Positions 35,700-48,374 of a DNA stretch of 64,000 nt are shown here, in pieces. The notes beneath the pieces are model-generated. The model did no database searches. It saw only the letters and a list, made by a program, of their open reading frames with translations, and was not told where the DNA came from. The DNA is taken from contig JAGTTD010000019.1 in assembly GCA_018398585.1 (NCBI GenBank), positions 10,563,838 to 10,627,837 of the forward strand, read 5' to 3'. A program made the translations under genes and the position numbers. This DNA comes from Simmondsia chinensis (taxonomy: Eukaryota; Streptophyta; Magnoliopsida; Caryophyllales; Simmondsiaceae). Numbering within the stretch: position 1 is the stretch's first letter; every line of letters begins with the position of its first letter.

Positions 35700-36700
35700 A
35701 TGATCAAAACTGGGCTAAATTTTGTCTAGTTTTAAAAATGGTTGCACCTAGATCATCAGCCATGGATGGGGATCACGACTGGATGTCCTAGGCTCAGAGG
35801 TAGCTGAAAAGATTAGTTTATGAGGATTCTCCATGTAGTGATGAATAGAGACGCCGAGGTAGCCAACTAAGCTTGAAACCAAGTATAATAACGCTCAGTT
35901 TTACAATATCTAGGATGCAAGGCCAATTTGGACTTGTGTTCTGAAAGATGAATGCATTCCTAGACTCCTAGATTGCGTTGATGATGGTAAAGAATAACAT
36001 AATTCGTGCTTTCTTTGTTGAGCTTTTGATAAAAAGAAACTGTTACTGTTAGAATAGGTCTTTGAGATAACTTGAAAAAGTGAGAGAGACTTCCCATCAC
36101 TGCATTATGGTGATCCAAAGGCTCCAAGTGGTCTTGTAAGTAAGAAAAGGAGCATGAAAGATTTGTTGTTAGTGGAACAAAATGGACAAAGAGATTGGTT
36201 AGTATCAAGAATCTCAAATCTCACTAGTCTCTCCTTTTTGTTTAATCTCTCAAGAATGGCGAATCAAGCCAACATCTCAAGGAACAAGGCCACTCTATAG
36301 TTGCCTTTGACCTGATTAGTGGTTGGACTACCTGAGGCAAGTATAGTAGTCCTTAGAAGGAGTTTGTTGAAAAATTACCTCTAGTGTCATTTTGCCAAGT
36401 GAGAACATTATCAATGATAGGACGAAGATTAGCTTCTTGTAGTCATAATTTAACGCTTCCCCTCAGCTTCCCAGTTAAAAAGGCCATGACGCCAACATAG
36501 GTTCCAGTGCCAAGTGATACCATCTTGTAATCCTATGTGCTCTATGGTCGAAAGTTGTTGACTGGAGATAGAGAAAAGTCTTGGATATTTATCTTTTAAA
36601 GGTCAATAGCCAATCTACCTGTAGAACCAAAAAAGGGCTTTGTTGTCGCAGCCAATTTGATATCGCATCCCTTATGTCATGATAGAGTTGATGGGTTCAT
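35700..36700 (-). mobile_element. L1-type LINE remnant (3' part)
   Basis: Minus-strand reading, across frameshifts, shows a zinc-finger reverse-transcriptase C-terminal pattern: RFEILDTNQSLCPFCST, then KARIMLFFTIINAI, a stop, and ESRNAFIFQN. This resembles the zf-RVT region and end of plant L1 ORF2. Upstream minus-strand sequence to about 37040 may be further RT but is too degraded to align by eye. No poly-A tail or target duplication was identified. Confidence 0.5.
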
Positions 36701-37049
36701 TGTTGTTTTGAACTGAGCAAATATCTTTCTATAGAACTGTGTTTGCAACAAGAGGTGGAGCGAGAGAGTGTTAAAGGAAAGATCCATGTTTGGCTTGGAT
36801 TACTCTTTTTCAGATGGGGGACTCCTTAACATTAAAATGCTACCACTATTTGGAGTTCCTGGTGAACAAATTGGGATGTCTAGCCTACCCAAGTCCTTAG
36901 AAAGCTCTAAAATGGTCTACTTTACAAATGCCTGTTTTGAAGTCTGAGTGGAATTGCCCCGAAAAAGGGGAAAAAAAAAATCTCGCTGTAGTTGGATAAT
37001 TTTTGTGGCAACTTTAGAAATTTTGAAAATGGAGGGATAGCATGGAGGG
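36700..37049. other. Possible further LINE remnant
   Basis: Minus-strand fragments are open for short stretches, but no motif is certain. Confidence 0.3.
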
Positions 37050-38958
37050 AGACTTTGTTGGAAAATTCCGAAAAATATTTTCCTAAATCGGGTACAGCGG
37101 AAAATCAATTTAAAATTTCTTAATTTTAAATCTAAAGCCCTAACCTAATTAAACTATTTAATTAGATCTAAATCTTACTCTAAGAGGTTTATAATATGAC
37201 CAAAAAAAAAAGTATTGCATAAAATAAGTATAAATATAGTATATAGAATAAACGAAATAAAGGAAAAGCAAATAAATATCAAATACTTAATTTAGACATA
37301 CCTGAAACGCGAATCCCAACTCCAACTTGAATATCTGAAATTAGAAGAAGAAATGTCGATACCTTAAGGTCTTTTTCGCATTAGCACCGGAAGTAAGGAC
37401 TCTCAAAAATATTTAACTTAAAAAAAATTTCGAAGCAAAATCTTTTTTTTAATCTTTCTAAAAAAAATTTAAAAAAATTATACTAAATAATAATTTAAAA
37501 AACTTCTAAAAATAAATTTTAGAATTTTCATCATCGGAGAAAACGATGAACCAAAAACTAAATTTCTTTCACGGTAAATCGCGTTTAAATATTTATAAAA
37601 AAAAACACACAAAAAGAGTTGGGACGTCAGATCAAAAACGCATATAAAATGTGAAAAGCCCCTGTGCTAACGTCAGCATGACATCAGCAAGGTGTTTTCT
37701 CCTTTTTGATCTTTTAGATGCTGGGCGGATGCACTGCACATGCGCCCGCCTCTCCTATGTCAGGCTATACCTGCACGTGTAGCGCACGCGCAAGGCTGCT
37801 CACATGTATTCCTTTTTTTGTTTTAAATACGGTGTAATTTATTGTATTATACATTCATCTTATTAATATTTGTTTAGTATAAAAATTTATTTATCTTTTA
37901 AATAAATAATTCATCTTATGTATTCATTTTTTTAAATATTTTCAAACAATACTTAAGTTGAGGCTTGCGAAGGGACCTCAAAGACAATATAACACTGGTT
38001 CCAAATAAGTCAAATCTGATTATCATCTCATAATAACAATTGATTACCATTTAGTAGAAGTTAACTCTACTATATAAGCTTTATTGTACTCTAGAATTAA
38101 AAATATTTCACTCAAGAATTTCTCAAATAACTTTTATTACGGCAATTAACCCATCTCTTAGATATCCGTGAGTAAAGTAACTTTAATTACTATCGTTACT
38201 TTTCTGACATCTCTCATCATAGTGCCCGACTTACCCTTCTCAAATAATTCAATAAGCAGAAACAATTTTTGTATTAATTTTAAATGTCAAACATATGGAA
38301 TACTTTGGCTAAAGATTCTATAGATTCCACTAAGGGGACATCTTTATCTCGTTAGATACTATAGATTCCACGTAAAATAATTGTTCCCGCAACACTTCAT
38401 GCCGTTACCTAATGCACGTAAGATTCAAGTCAACGCATTTTTGACTAATCCTTTTCGCACATCAAAACAACGAACAATCCATGCACGAGTTCATATTATT
38501 TCCTGGATTTAGAGTTATCATCTTACAAAATTAATTATTTCTAATAGTAGTTAATAAAATAAATAATTCATGTGGTCCGGCTTAGTGTTCCAATTATATT
38601 GACAACACTAACATAATACTCTTAAATCTCTATCCACATAACCAAGACAAATCATCAAAAGTATCATATTATAGTCTTATCAAACAAGTTATCCAAACTT
38701 ATCATCGACTATGAACATACATTGACACATATAGCTAGTTTGATCTAAGTCTATCTATGGTTCAATCTCTTTGGCCACTTAAATCAAACTTGACATATCA
38801 TCCTAGACTATGCCCATCTCATGGATCCTTTTAGAAAAACTATCACACGCATGTTTGACTTGTAAAACATAATATAAGACAATGAATAAATAAAATAATT
38901 TTATTTATTTAATATTTAAAACTAACTGATTGGGTTTTCCAGGACACTAATTCCATCA
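37050..38958 (-). repeat. Putative 3' LTR of the copia remnant
   Basis: The ends are inferred from the polypurine-like tract beside 38958 and from a TG start at 37050. No second LTR copy was found, so this rests on position alone. The content is AT-rich and non-coding. Confidence 0.4.
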
Positions 38959-39119
38959 ATCTCTTACTTGTCCTAAACCTAATTAGTCATGTATTTTATA
39001 ACTATCCTCTAGGGATCTGTCAATTCTTTGGCTATAATCTTTAACCAATATTGATCTTTCATTGTCCCATTCTTTTGCTCATAAACTTTGATATACTAGG
39101 AACCTTCAGAATCAACTAG

Positions 39120-40110
39120 TCTACTCAGTAACTTCATTGATGTCAAGTACTCGACTTCCATGGTGAACTAAGCAACACAAGACTGATTTTCTCAGCACCA
39201 TCTAATGACTCCCACTATAAGGGTAAATAATTTCTAACACCAAATGTCTAAACCCCTTCTAAAACAAACGACCCATGATAAACTCAACACATTTTCTTTA
39301 CATCTCGCTAAAGCTTGATCCTCATAACATAGTTGGCTCATAGTAGGTCTTTCATTTTAAACAAACTGGACATATAAATCTTAACAACTTCTGACAATTC
39401 CACACCATTCTCAATGGGCATAATGCCATCTATATACAACACTTAGAAAGTCTCTACTTTCTAGTCATGTCATTCATACATTCATGGTTCAATAACTAGA
39501 TATTCAAATCCCTAGGACTTGATTAGCCGTCATCAAATCTACTATCCAATGAAACAAGATGCGTCTCTAAGCTTATAAATAGATTTTCTCAGTTTGCATA
39601 CTAGATGCTCCTGACTCTTGGAAACAATCTTGTCCGGTTATATGATATATATAAACTTTTCAAGAGGACCGTTTAGGGACCGTATTCTTGATTTTCATTT
39701 CCCATATCTCATCATATGAAATACAATGGATGATAGTATCCTTATGCACTTAAGTATCATATTTAGCTAGAAGATTTCATCAAAGACGATTCCTTCCATT
39801 AGGGTATAACCCACTGCCATCAATTTAGCCTAAAAGGTCTCAACCTTCTCATCCATTGAACTCTTTATACTTGTAGATCCATTCAGATCCAATCTAATGG
39901 ACTTAAGGTCTTTCGATGCCTCTACAAGTTCCTAGACTTAGTTAAAACACAATTATTTTAACTTAACTTTTATTGCCATAACCTATTAGTCTGCATCTTT
40001 ATACTTAAGAGTTTCTTCGTAGTCTAACGGATCAGATTCACTATTATGCTTAATCGTTAAGATTGAAGACAATAATCAGTTAGATGACCTTGACAATCCT
40101 TCCACTACTC
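39120..40110 (-). pseudogene. Copia reverse transcriptase/RNase H, many stops
   Basis: Recognisable pieces in order on the minus strand: LDYEETLKYKDAD, AKLMAVGYTLMEGIVFDEIF, GPLEKFIYII, VSKSQEHLVCKLRKSIYKL, VLYIDGIMP (normally VLYVDDIL), YMSSLFKMKDL, and the RNase H end FTMEVEYLTSMKL. The second Asp of the YVDD-type box is replaced by Gly. There are more than ten stop codons, so no product is possible. Confidence 0.75.
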
Positions 40111-40249
40111 CAAAGCTCTAATGCACTTAAAGTGACAATAACCCAGTTGAAGACATATCCAATATATCATCTATACTATAAGTTGTATTAAGTTGTAGAG
40201 ACACAGTATCTCATGCTATAATTTTATCTAATACAGGCCATCTATTGTA

Positions 40250-40580
40250 ATTTTAGAGCACTTTCAAACACATCTTACATAGCAAACCTTTTGATATGTA
40301 AACTTGACTCATCATATAAATCTTACCATATTCAATAAGAATTCAAAAATCCTTCACTTCGATCTAATCAAAGTAACTTGACATAATTATCTAACTGATT
40401 CCAACTTAAATCAATAATTCTTTGAATTTTTCAAAGGATTCAAGGCTTCAGTTTTCATACGTATATTCATATATCAACTAATTGAGTAGTTATTCATAAA
40501 TATTTTATGAATTACTATTACCTTCCGCTCACCTGAACTTTTAGCAATCCATAAACATTTAATGAACAAGTTCCAGAAGC
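40250..40580 (-). pseudogene. Copia integrase core fragment
   Basis: Minus-strand pieces SSATKLLELVH, SGERKVIVIHKIFMNNYS and EALESFEKFKE match the order of a copia integrase core (LELVHSDVCGP ... EALEKFKEF), followed by RSDRSEGF where RSDNGGEY is expected. Frameshifts and stops abound. Confidence 0.55.
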
Positions 40581-40589
40581 TTAGTGGCG

Positions 40590-42030
40590 CTACTACCTTT
40601 ACACTTAAAGGCTTTTTCAGTCGCCATTAATTCAAATATGATTCTCATACTGTTTATCATTTTAGTTTCTAATGATCACATAAACAAATCAAACCAGTTT
40701 TGAATCATATTAAATTAATGTGACTTAAGATCAAGTCCCACTTAAAAACTTAATGGGCTTTAGAAAATTCTTCTTTCATATGGTTGCACAACCTAGCTTG
40801 TATTAAACTAATAAATTTCCATTAACATAGTTTTGATTGAAATAATTCAACTATCTACCAATGTACACTTTGTAATAAACACTTTATTTACTTGATTATT
40901 AGCCTACCATTAGAAAAATAGCTGAAAGACTATTTTTGAAACAAATACTATATAGAAATTAAATTTGTACAGAAATTGGTACATTAAAAGAGTTGCTCAA
41001 AACCAAAGCTATGTTTTCTAACTTAAACTACTATCTCTTGATGCCCTTACTAAAAACCTATTCATCAGAACACTAGTGAACTACCTACTAGTCACAGCTA
41101 GAGGAGACAAGTTACCAAATACTTTGCCATGTTGGCTTTCCATCTTGGCAAGAATAGTATCTAAGTATCTAAGTAATTCTTTTTAAAGTCCGGTGCTTTA
41201 ATAAAAGAGACAAAACTGTTTTGACTTATATTTTATTTTACCCTCTTGAAGTTCCAAATTCCTAAGATAGATGTTTACACTAAGTAAACTCTTCCTTTAG
41301 TTCTCATGACACCTTTTCTCTCAAATTGTACTTTCATGAGTTCAGATAATAAGCAATCTTTATTACTCAATTTATCCATCGTAAATCAATTGAAAGACCT
41401 TGATAGGCAAATTAGGATCATATATTGTTGAGATTAGCTATCAATTTTTGCATCAAGAGTTCCAGTTCAATTAAATAAGCCATCATCATATGGCACACTC
41501 TTGAATTGAACCTTTTTAACACAATCGTGTTTCTATCATCTTTCTCCTAAGCTATTCTTATGCTACTAATTCTCTAATCAAACACTTCTTTCAAATATCT
41601 AATGATCTCTACTATAATCAACAATTCAAGTATCTCATACTAGAACACATTTGACATCTAATGTCCGAATGTTGCATCGTACTAACTCATTAGTCTAGTT
41701 TAATGTTACCAACGTTCTTTTCAAATTAATAGATATCGAGTAGCAAACTAGAGAACTCTCAGCATCTACTAGCGCTCCTTATGTACTAAGACATATCATA
41801 TCACAACAAGTAAAACAAAATAGACAAGTGACACATGCCAGCATTGATCGCAATGTATAAAATAGTAACCTGTCTGAAGTTAAAACTATAAACAAGTCAT
41901 ATAACATGCGGGATTACTTTTTTTACTTTCAAAAAACAATCAAAGTTCAAAGTTCACAATCCAGCATTTACATGTACGCCGTGGCGTCCCAACCAAATTA
42001 CCCAAAACTCCCTGTCGGCGAGGCCAAATC
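40590..42030. other. AT-rich, probably degraded gag/leader of the copia remnant
   Basis: No motif is readable. The region lies where gag and the protease would be. Confidence 0.3.
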
Positions 42031-42039
42031 GAGATATTA

Positions 42040-42880
42040 GAAGGGTGAGAACATTTCTCAATAAATATGTTTTCTTGCAAACACTTTAATAAACATATTT
42101 AACACACCACTCTACCCTCAGCCTCTAAGGTCATACAATAGCGCTCCTTGGGGAGGCTAATGTAGACCTTAGTAAAGTGTACACTGCTACCTCGACATCC
42201 ATACAAGTCCACAAAGTACTCCACGTCGGCATGGCTGCACCCGTATGTCTTGCACTTTAGTCTTTCAAAAGAGATCTAACATTATATTCTGAAAATGAAT
42301 GCTCTCCATTGGGAGCCATGCCAACTACTATGTAGCTAGATCTGTAACAGAAGCCATGAGCATTCACCTATAAGCTCGCTCCCACTTGATATTTTGAGTC
42401 TTGTGAACCTTTTAATAATTTTAACAAACAAAAAAAGCGGGGAATCTACCTAACTATTCTCTGTATGTATGCATCAATGAGCAAACCAATCTACCTATTA
42501 CTCCATGGGAGAGGGGCGTAACGGATTATCAGTAAAGTGAGAGCTATTCTCAATTGAAATGTTTCCTAAACATAATCAACTCACCGTTTCTTCCATGGTC
42601 TCTAAGATAGTATCACAATGCTCCCTAGGAGACTACCATATTATCCTTGTCAAGTGTATACTATTACCTAGACTTTAGTACAAGTCAACAAGATACTCCA
42701 CATCAGCATGGTCGCATCTGTTTTCCTATACCTCTATCTATCCTAAAGAAGTCTGACCCTGTATTATGTGAACAAATGCCCTCTTTAGGGAGTAGCGCAT
42801 ATCCACTATACTATTAGACTAATAATGGAGACCGTGAGGAAACAACTCTTGTATCTCACTCTCACTTCAAATTTTAAACG
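42040..42880. repeat. Diverged tandem duplication of about 400-500 bp
   Basis: A first copy at about 42040-42430 and a second at about 42530-42880 share segments such as CCTCTAAG.T....CAATG/GCTCC and ACAAG..ACTCCACRTCRGCATGG. No coding homology. It may be a leader or LTR fragment of the copia remnant. Confidence 0.5.
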
Positions 42881-43056
42881 GTGTATCTTTTTTAAGTTTG
42901 ATTATCTCATAATCAATATTAGAATCACATTCTAAATCTTATTTCACAAATAAATAAAACCCTAATAATATTAGGTCCCTTTAATTATCCAACCTATGTA
43001 ATCTATCTCATTAGATACATTATAAGAATTTTCCTTTCAAATAATTCAACTTTTGA

Positions 43057-44028
43057 GATATCAACAACCAGATTTAGTAGTAGGTTATCATAGATGGAGG
43101 ATGGCCTCAGCGGTGCTCTGCGATAGAAAGTTCCCTTTAAGACTAAAGGAAAAATACGATAAGACGGTAGTGAGACCGGCTATGTCCTATGGGGCGGAGT
43201 ATTGGCCAATGAAACAACATCACACACAAAAGATGAAGGTGGTAGAGATGAGGATGCTGGGATGGAAGTATTGTTATAAGGAAGGACAGGATCAGAAATG
43301 ACGTCATAAGAAGCAAATTGGGCATCACCCCCATTTAGGATAAGTTAAGGAAGCAGCGTTTGAGGTGGTTCGGTCATGTTAGGAGGAGACCACCCATCGT
43401 TCTTGTCAGAAGATGCGAACAGCTCCATTCTGCGCTAGTGAGGAGACGGAGATGCAGGCCAAAAAAGAGATGGTTTGAGACAATCTGTCAAGACCCCACC
43501 CACCTAAACCTACAAAAAGAAATGACCTTAGATAGAGCTCGCTGGAGAGTGAGCATAGGGGTAGCCGAGGTAGCAGCCCAGAGCAGTGCATGTCTATGCT
43601 AGTGTTCCTTGGTGTCTTGACTTTCTCTTTGGCACACGCATTAGCACGCCTATTAGCCTATTTGCTTAACTATGTGCTGGTGCTCTTGAGCAAGGATGCG
43701 CCAATTTGCTTATCTATGTACTGGTGTTCTTGTGTATTTGCGTACGTGTAGATTATGTACCAGCAACGACCTCTATTGTATTTTGTTACATAGGGCTTGC
43801 TTGTGCTATGTTGTAGTAGGCTATATTCTCCTCTAATTTTACGGTGCTTTCATGGTTCCAGGTTCAATACTCCACTGGCGACACGCTCCTCAGGTTGGGG
43901 GTCTTCGGAAATAGCCTTCCTTCAGGGTAGCTCTCTAAAGAGGGAAGGCCGCGCACATCCACCCTCCCCCCCCAAAGACCCTACGCATGCGGGAGCCCTT
44001 GTGGCACTGGGTTTGTTATTGTTGTTAT
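43057..44028 (+). mobile_element. 5'-truncated RTE-clade LINE
   Basis: The insertion is bracketed by an 18-bp target duplication, AAATAATTCAACTTTTGA, at 43039-43056 and 44029-44046. The 5' part encodes the RTE reverse-transcriptase C-terminus, with one stop/frameshift between its two pieces: VRPAMSYGAEYWPMKQHH and KMKVVEMRMLGW, then LRWFGHVRRRP and RRRCRPKKRWFE. An untranslated part follows from about 43605. The 3' end (43889-44011) matches the tail of the SINE at 21805-21920. The tip is a TTG-rich repeat (GTTTGTTATTGTTGTTAT), typical of plant RTE LINEs. Confidence 0.85.
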
Positions 44029-44046
44029 AAATAATTCAACTTTTGA

Positions 44047-45151
44047 ATTATCTAATCTCAATAGATTTATTTGAATAAAATTCTTCCACTCGACGAAATC
44101 AAATATTTCATGAAGTTACATATTTACATAGCCTTCTAACTATATTCGCATTATACATAATATTTAATTCATTTTAATAATATCAATCATGTAAACAAAA
44201 TTTAATAAGTATCCTATTATAAACCTTTTTGGATGACATTACTTAAGGCCAAAAGAATGGGACAATTAAGATTTTTCTAAAACACTTTTAGAAAAGATTA
44301 TCGAATAATTTTAATTAGGATCTCATCCTAATTAATTATTTACTTATTTGAATTTAAATTAGAAATAATAACAAATAAGATATAGTCTTCACCCGATGTG
44401 CCTTATATTTGTATATTTTATTCTTCATTCTTGTAACATATTTGGCTTTTACATGTGTGTTGTGTTGTAATTCATGTACATTTAGGCTTAGAGTACAACA
44501 GAGCAAACAAAGGTTGAAAAGTGGTAGAATCAAGCATAATCAAGGCATATTTGAAGACCACTTTGAGAAACTCGACCACATGTGGAAATGAATGACCAAT
44601 CGGGTCATAAGTCAATCCCCCAAGTAGGTCTCAGAGAGTTTCGGATACAAAACAACTAATCCGCACGAAGTACCGATTGGTCAGCAGCCCACGTCTTACA
44701 GTGGGACTGTCGATTGATCGAGGAATAGGGCCTATCAATCGGATGGCTACAGAAAGCCAGCCGACTGGTCGGCTCAACCTGATCGATCAACCCCACCCCC
44801 AGCGTGACCTAGGTCATGCTGTGAGTATATTTAAAGAGGTGAAGACTTTTATTTTCCCATCTTTTGCAGCACATCCCCTGTCCTCCTCTCCATCCCAAAG
44901 ATGCTACGAAATACAAGGAGTTCTCAAACGCCAAAGCGCAGGTGGTCGGAGTGCTGGAAGGATCAAAGCAAGGATCAACATCAGCGTTAATTGAGGGAGT
45001 CTTCAAGTCCTTAGTTTTACTGTTTTCTTTCTTATATTTCATGATATTTAGAACTCCCATGGAGGAGTAGATTTTTAGCTTAGGGATGAAGGGAGGGTAG
45101 CCGCCCGTATCCCAGATTTATGTTGTGTATTTACGATGATTTAGTTATGTT
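44047..45151 (+). other. Unassigned stretch, possible LTR fragment
   Basis: The first 300 bases are AT-rich. From about 44580 to 45120 there is a less AT-rich block with a TATA-like GTATATTTAAAGAGG near 44824, followed by pyrimidine-rich sequence. It may be an LTR or promoter-like fragment. No partner copy is in the window. Confidence 0.3.
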
Positions 45152-45618
45152 CACTACAAGAAAGTTGGCTTTTAACGACCAAAGATGATGACGGAAATTT
45201 TTTTTGGTCGTTAAAAGTGTGTGTGTAGTGCCTAGTTGTGATGGGATTAAAATCCCGTCGTTAAAGAATTGTATATGATGGGCTTATAACGACAGGCACT
45301 AAATAAGGTCGTTAATTGTGCTCACAAACCGTCGTTAAGGGCTCAAGTAAGCAGTAAAAGTTTGGTTGAAAAAGTTAAATTCGTTAACTGGTAAAAATTA
45401 GGTCCCCTTTTTTTGAAATTTATTATTGCCATTTGTTTATGATCTTATATTTTTACATTAGTCTGTTACTCGTCAAACTGTAATTCAAGTTCAAGTATTA
45501 CATAATACCCCAACCAATATTCAACTTGATATTTGAATCGGTCAATATACTCAAACTATATTTGATAATTACTTATTTGATATATTTAATATAATTTTTT
45601 AATTAATTAAAAAATATA
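45152..45618 (+). mobile_element. Left end of a CACTA (En/Spm-type) transposon
   Basis: CACTACAAGAAA at 45152 is the classical CACTA terminus. Within the next 190 bases the motif GTCGTTAA or its complement TTAACGAC/ATAACGAC occurs six times, as expected of subterminal transposase-binding repeats. The other end is not in the window. The 17.7 kb MULE begins at 45619, so the CACTA element probably continues at 63375. Confidence 0.75.
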
Positions 45619-48374
45619 GGGAAATCATACGGATTGGACCCCCCACCCCAACCTTATTCTTTTTTAGACCCCTCTAACAATAAATAGACTTTTTTGGACA
45701 AAAATGCCCTCCCACCTCACCCCCCCCCCCCCCCCATCCGTCCTCTCTCTCTCTCTCTTTCTCTCTCCTCATTTAATGCAAGGCAGGCAAAATGACACTT
45801 TTTTTACTTTTTTACTCTCCTTTTCTTCATTTTTTTTTCCTTTCGAATTTTTTTTTTTGTCAAAAAAAATATGATTTCCAAATTTGCCCTTTCTTCTTCT
45901 TCCCTCCCAGACCTTGCTTAGGTGTGCTTCAAGTAATTAGTGGTGTCTGAAATAAAATCATACACTGTGAATGATGCATTATAATGCTGTTAAGTGAACT
46001 TATACAGGTGTATCACAAGAAATTAGTGGTAAATGACTTATCATACACAATGTATGATAGGTTATAATGGCATAAAATCAACTTTTGCTGGTTTTTTCAA
46101 GTAATAAGGGGTACAGTGGTCTAAAATCGAATCATACACTGGGTATAATGCGTTTTAATGGTGTAAAATGAACTTATTCAGGTATATTCCAAGCAATTAG
46201 TGGTAAATGACTTATCATACACAATGTACGATAGGTTTCAATGGCATAAAATCAACTTTTATTGGTTTTTTCAAGTAATTACTGTTACAGTGGGCTGAAA
46301 TCGAATCATACAATGGGTATGACGAGTTAAAATGGTTAAATATGAACCTTTTCAGGTATATTTCAAGTAATTAGTGGTAAATAACCTATCATACACAAAT
46401 TATTATAGGTTTTAATGGCATGAAATCAACTTTTGCAGATTTTTTTATGTAATTACTGTTGCAGTGGTCTGAAATCGAATCATACACTGGGTATGATACG
46501 TTTTAATGGTGTAAAATAAACTTATTCAGGTGTATTTCAAGCAATTAATGGTAAATGACTTATCATACACAATGTATGATAGGTTATAATGGCAAAAAAT
46601 CAACTTTTGATGTTTTTTTCAAGTAATTAGGGGTATAGTAGTCTGAAATCGAATCATACACTGGGTATGATGCGTTTTAATGGTGTAAAATGAACTTATT
46701 CAGGTGTAGTTCAAGCAATTAGTGGTAAATGACTTATCATACACAATGTATGATACGTTATAATGGCATAAAATTAAATTTTGCAGTTTTTTTTATGTAA
46801 TTACTATTACAGTGGTATGAAATCGAATCATACACTGGGTATGATGCGTTTTAATGGTGTAAAATGAACTTATTCATGTGTATTCCAAGAAATTAGTGGT
46901 AAAAGACTTGTCATACACAATGTATGATAGGTTTTAATGGTATAAAATCAACTTTTGCTCGTTTTTTCAAGTAATTACTATTACAGTGGGCTGAAATCAA
47001 ATCATACAATGGGTATGATGCGTTGAAATGGTCTAAAATGAACCTTTTCAGGTGTAGTTAAAACAATTAGTGGTAAATGATTTATCATACACAATGTACG
47101 ATAGGTTATAATGGCATAAAATCAACTTTTGCTGTTTTTTTTCAAGTAATTAGGGGTACAGTAGGCTGAAATCGAATCATACAATGGGTATGATAAGTTA
47201 AAATGATTTAATCTAACCTTTTAATGTATGTTTCAAGTAATTAGTGATAAAGGACCTATCATACACAAATTATTATAGGTTTTAATGGCTTAAAATAACC
47301 TTTTGCAGTTTTTTTTATGTATTTAGTCTTAGAGTGGTCTGAAATCAGGTCCTACACTGTGTATGATCCCTTCAAATGGTTATAATGAACTTTTTCAGGT
47401 ATATTTAAAGAAATTAGTGGTAAATGACGTATCATACACAATGTATGATAGGTTATAATGGCAAAAAATCAACTTTTGCTGTTTTTTTCAAGTAATTAGG
47501 GGTAAGTGGTCTGAAATAATCATACACTGGGTATGATGCGTTTTAATGGTGTAAAATGAATTATTCAGGTGTATTATAAGCAATTAGTGGTAAAAGACTT
47601 GTCATACACAATGTATGATAGGTTTTAATGGCACAAAATCAACTTTTACTGGTTTTTTCTACTAATTACCGTTACAGTGGACTGAAATCGAATCATACAA
47701 TGGGTATGATGAGTTAAAATGGTGTAATATGAACCTTTTCAGGTATGTTTCAAGTAATTAGTGGTAAATGACCTATCATACACAAATTATTATAGGTGTT
47801 AATGGCATGAAATCAACTTTTACAGATTTTTTTATGTAATTAGGGGTATAGTGGTCTGAAATCGTATCATACACTGGGTATGATGAGTTTTAATGGTGTA
47901 AAATGAACTTATTCAGGTTTAGTTTAAACAATTAGTGGTAAATGACTTATCATACACAATGTATGATAGGTTATAATGGTATAAAATCAACTTTTGCTGT
48001 TTTTTTCAAGTAATTAGGGGTAAGTGGTCTGAAATCGAATCACACACTAGGTATGATGCATTTTAATGGTGTAAAATAAACTTATTCAGGTGTATTCCAA
48101 GAAATTAGTGGTAAATGACTTGTCATACACAATGTATGATAGGTTTAAATGGCATAAAATCAACTTTTACTGGTTTTTTCAACTAATTACTGTTACAGTG
48201 GGCTGAAATCTGCTTATATACGTGTATTTCAAGTTTTATTGGTGTATGATGCACTTCATACATGGTGTATGATGGGTTATATTTGTGTAAAATCAGCGTG
48301 TATTTGTGTATTTTTGGGATGTGTATTTAGAAAAAAAATATACATTTTGAGTAAAGTAATCCGTACGATTTTCC
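45619..48374 (+). repeat. Left inverted-repeat arm of the MULE
   Basis: The arm starts with the outer tip GGGAAATCATACGG. A C-rich/CT-rich block follows to about 45775, with a C-run near 45719-45735. From about 45960 to 48320 there are about 13 dimers of roughly 173 bp. The arm ends with an inverted tip CCGTACGATTTTCC at 48361-48374. It pairs with 60268-63365. Two palindromes alternate in the dimers: TATCATACACAATGTATGATA and ATCATACACTGGGTATGAT. Confidence 0.85.

Larger units (their letters stand above)
37050..42000 (-). mobile_element. Decayed Ty1/copia element
   Basis: Minus-strand reading gives integrase-like sequence at about 40580-40250 and reverse transcriptase/RNase H at 40110-39120. 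This is the copia gene order. A tract like AAGTAAGAGAT precedes TGATGGAATTAGTGTCC, a plausible polypurine tract and LTR start, at 38958. The LTR would then run down to 37050 (TGTTGGAAAATTCC on plus). The 5' LTR and gag could not be recognised, so the right edge is only approximate. Stops are frequent, so the copy is old. Confidence 0.65.

Noticed and set aside
37025..37060. Plus-oriented polypurine tract and LTR start (GGAGGGAGACTTTGTTGG)
   Set aside because: The recognisable copia pol to its right reads on minus, so the minus-oriented LTR end is the simpler reading. It remains possible that two elements abut here.
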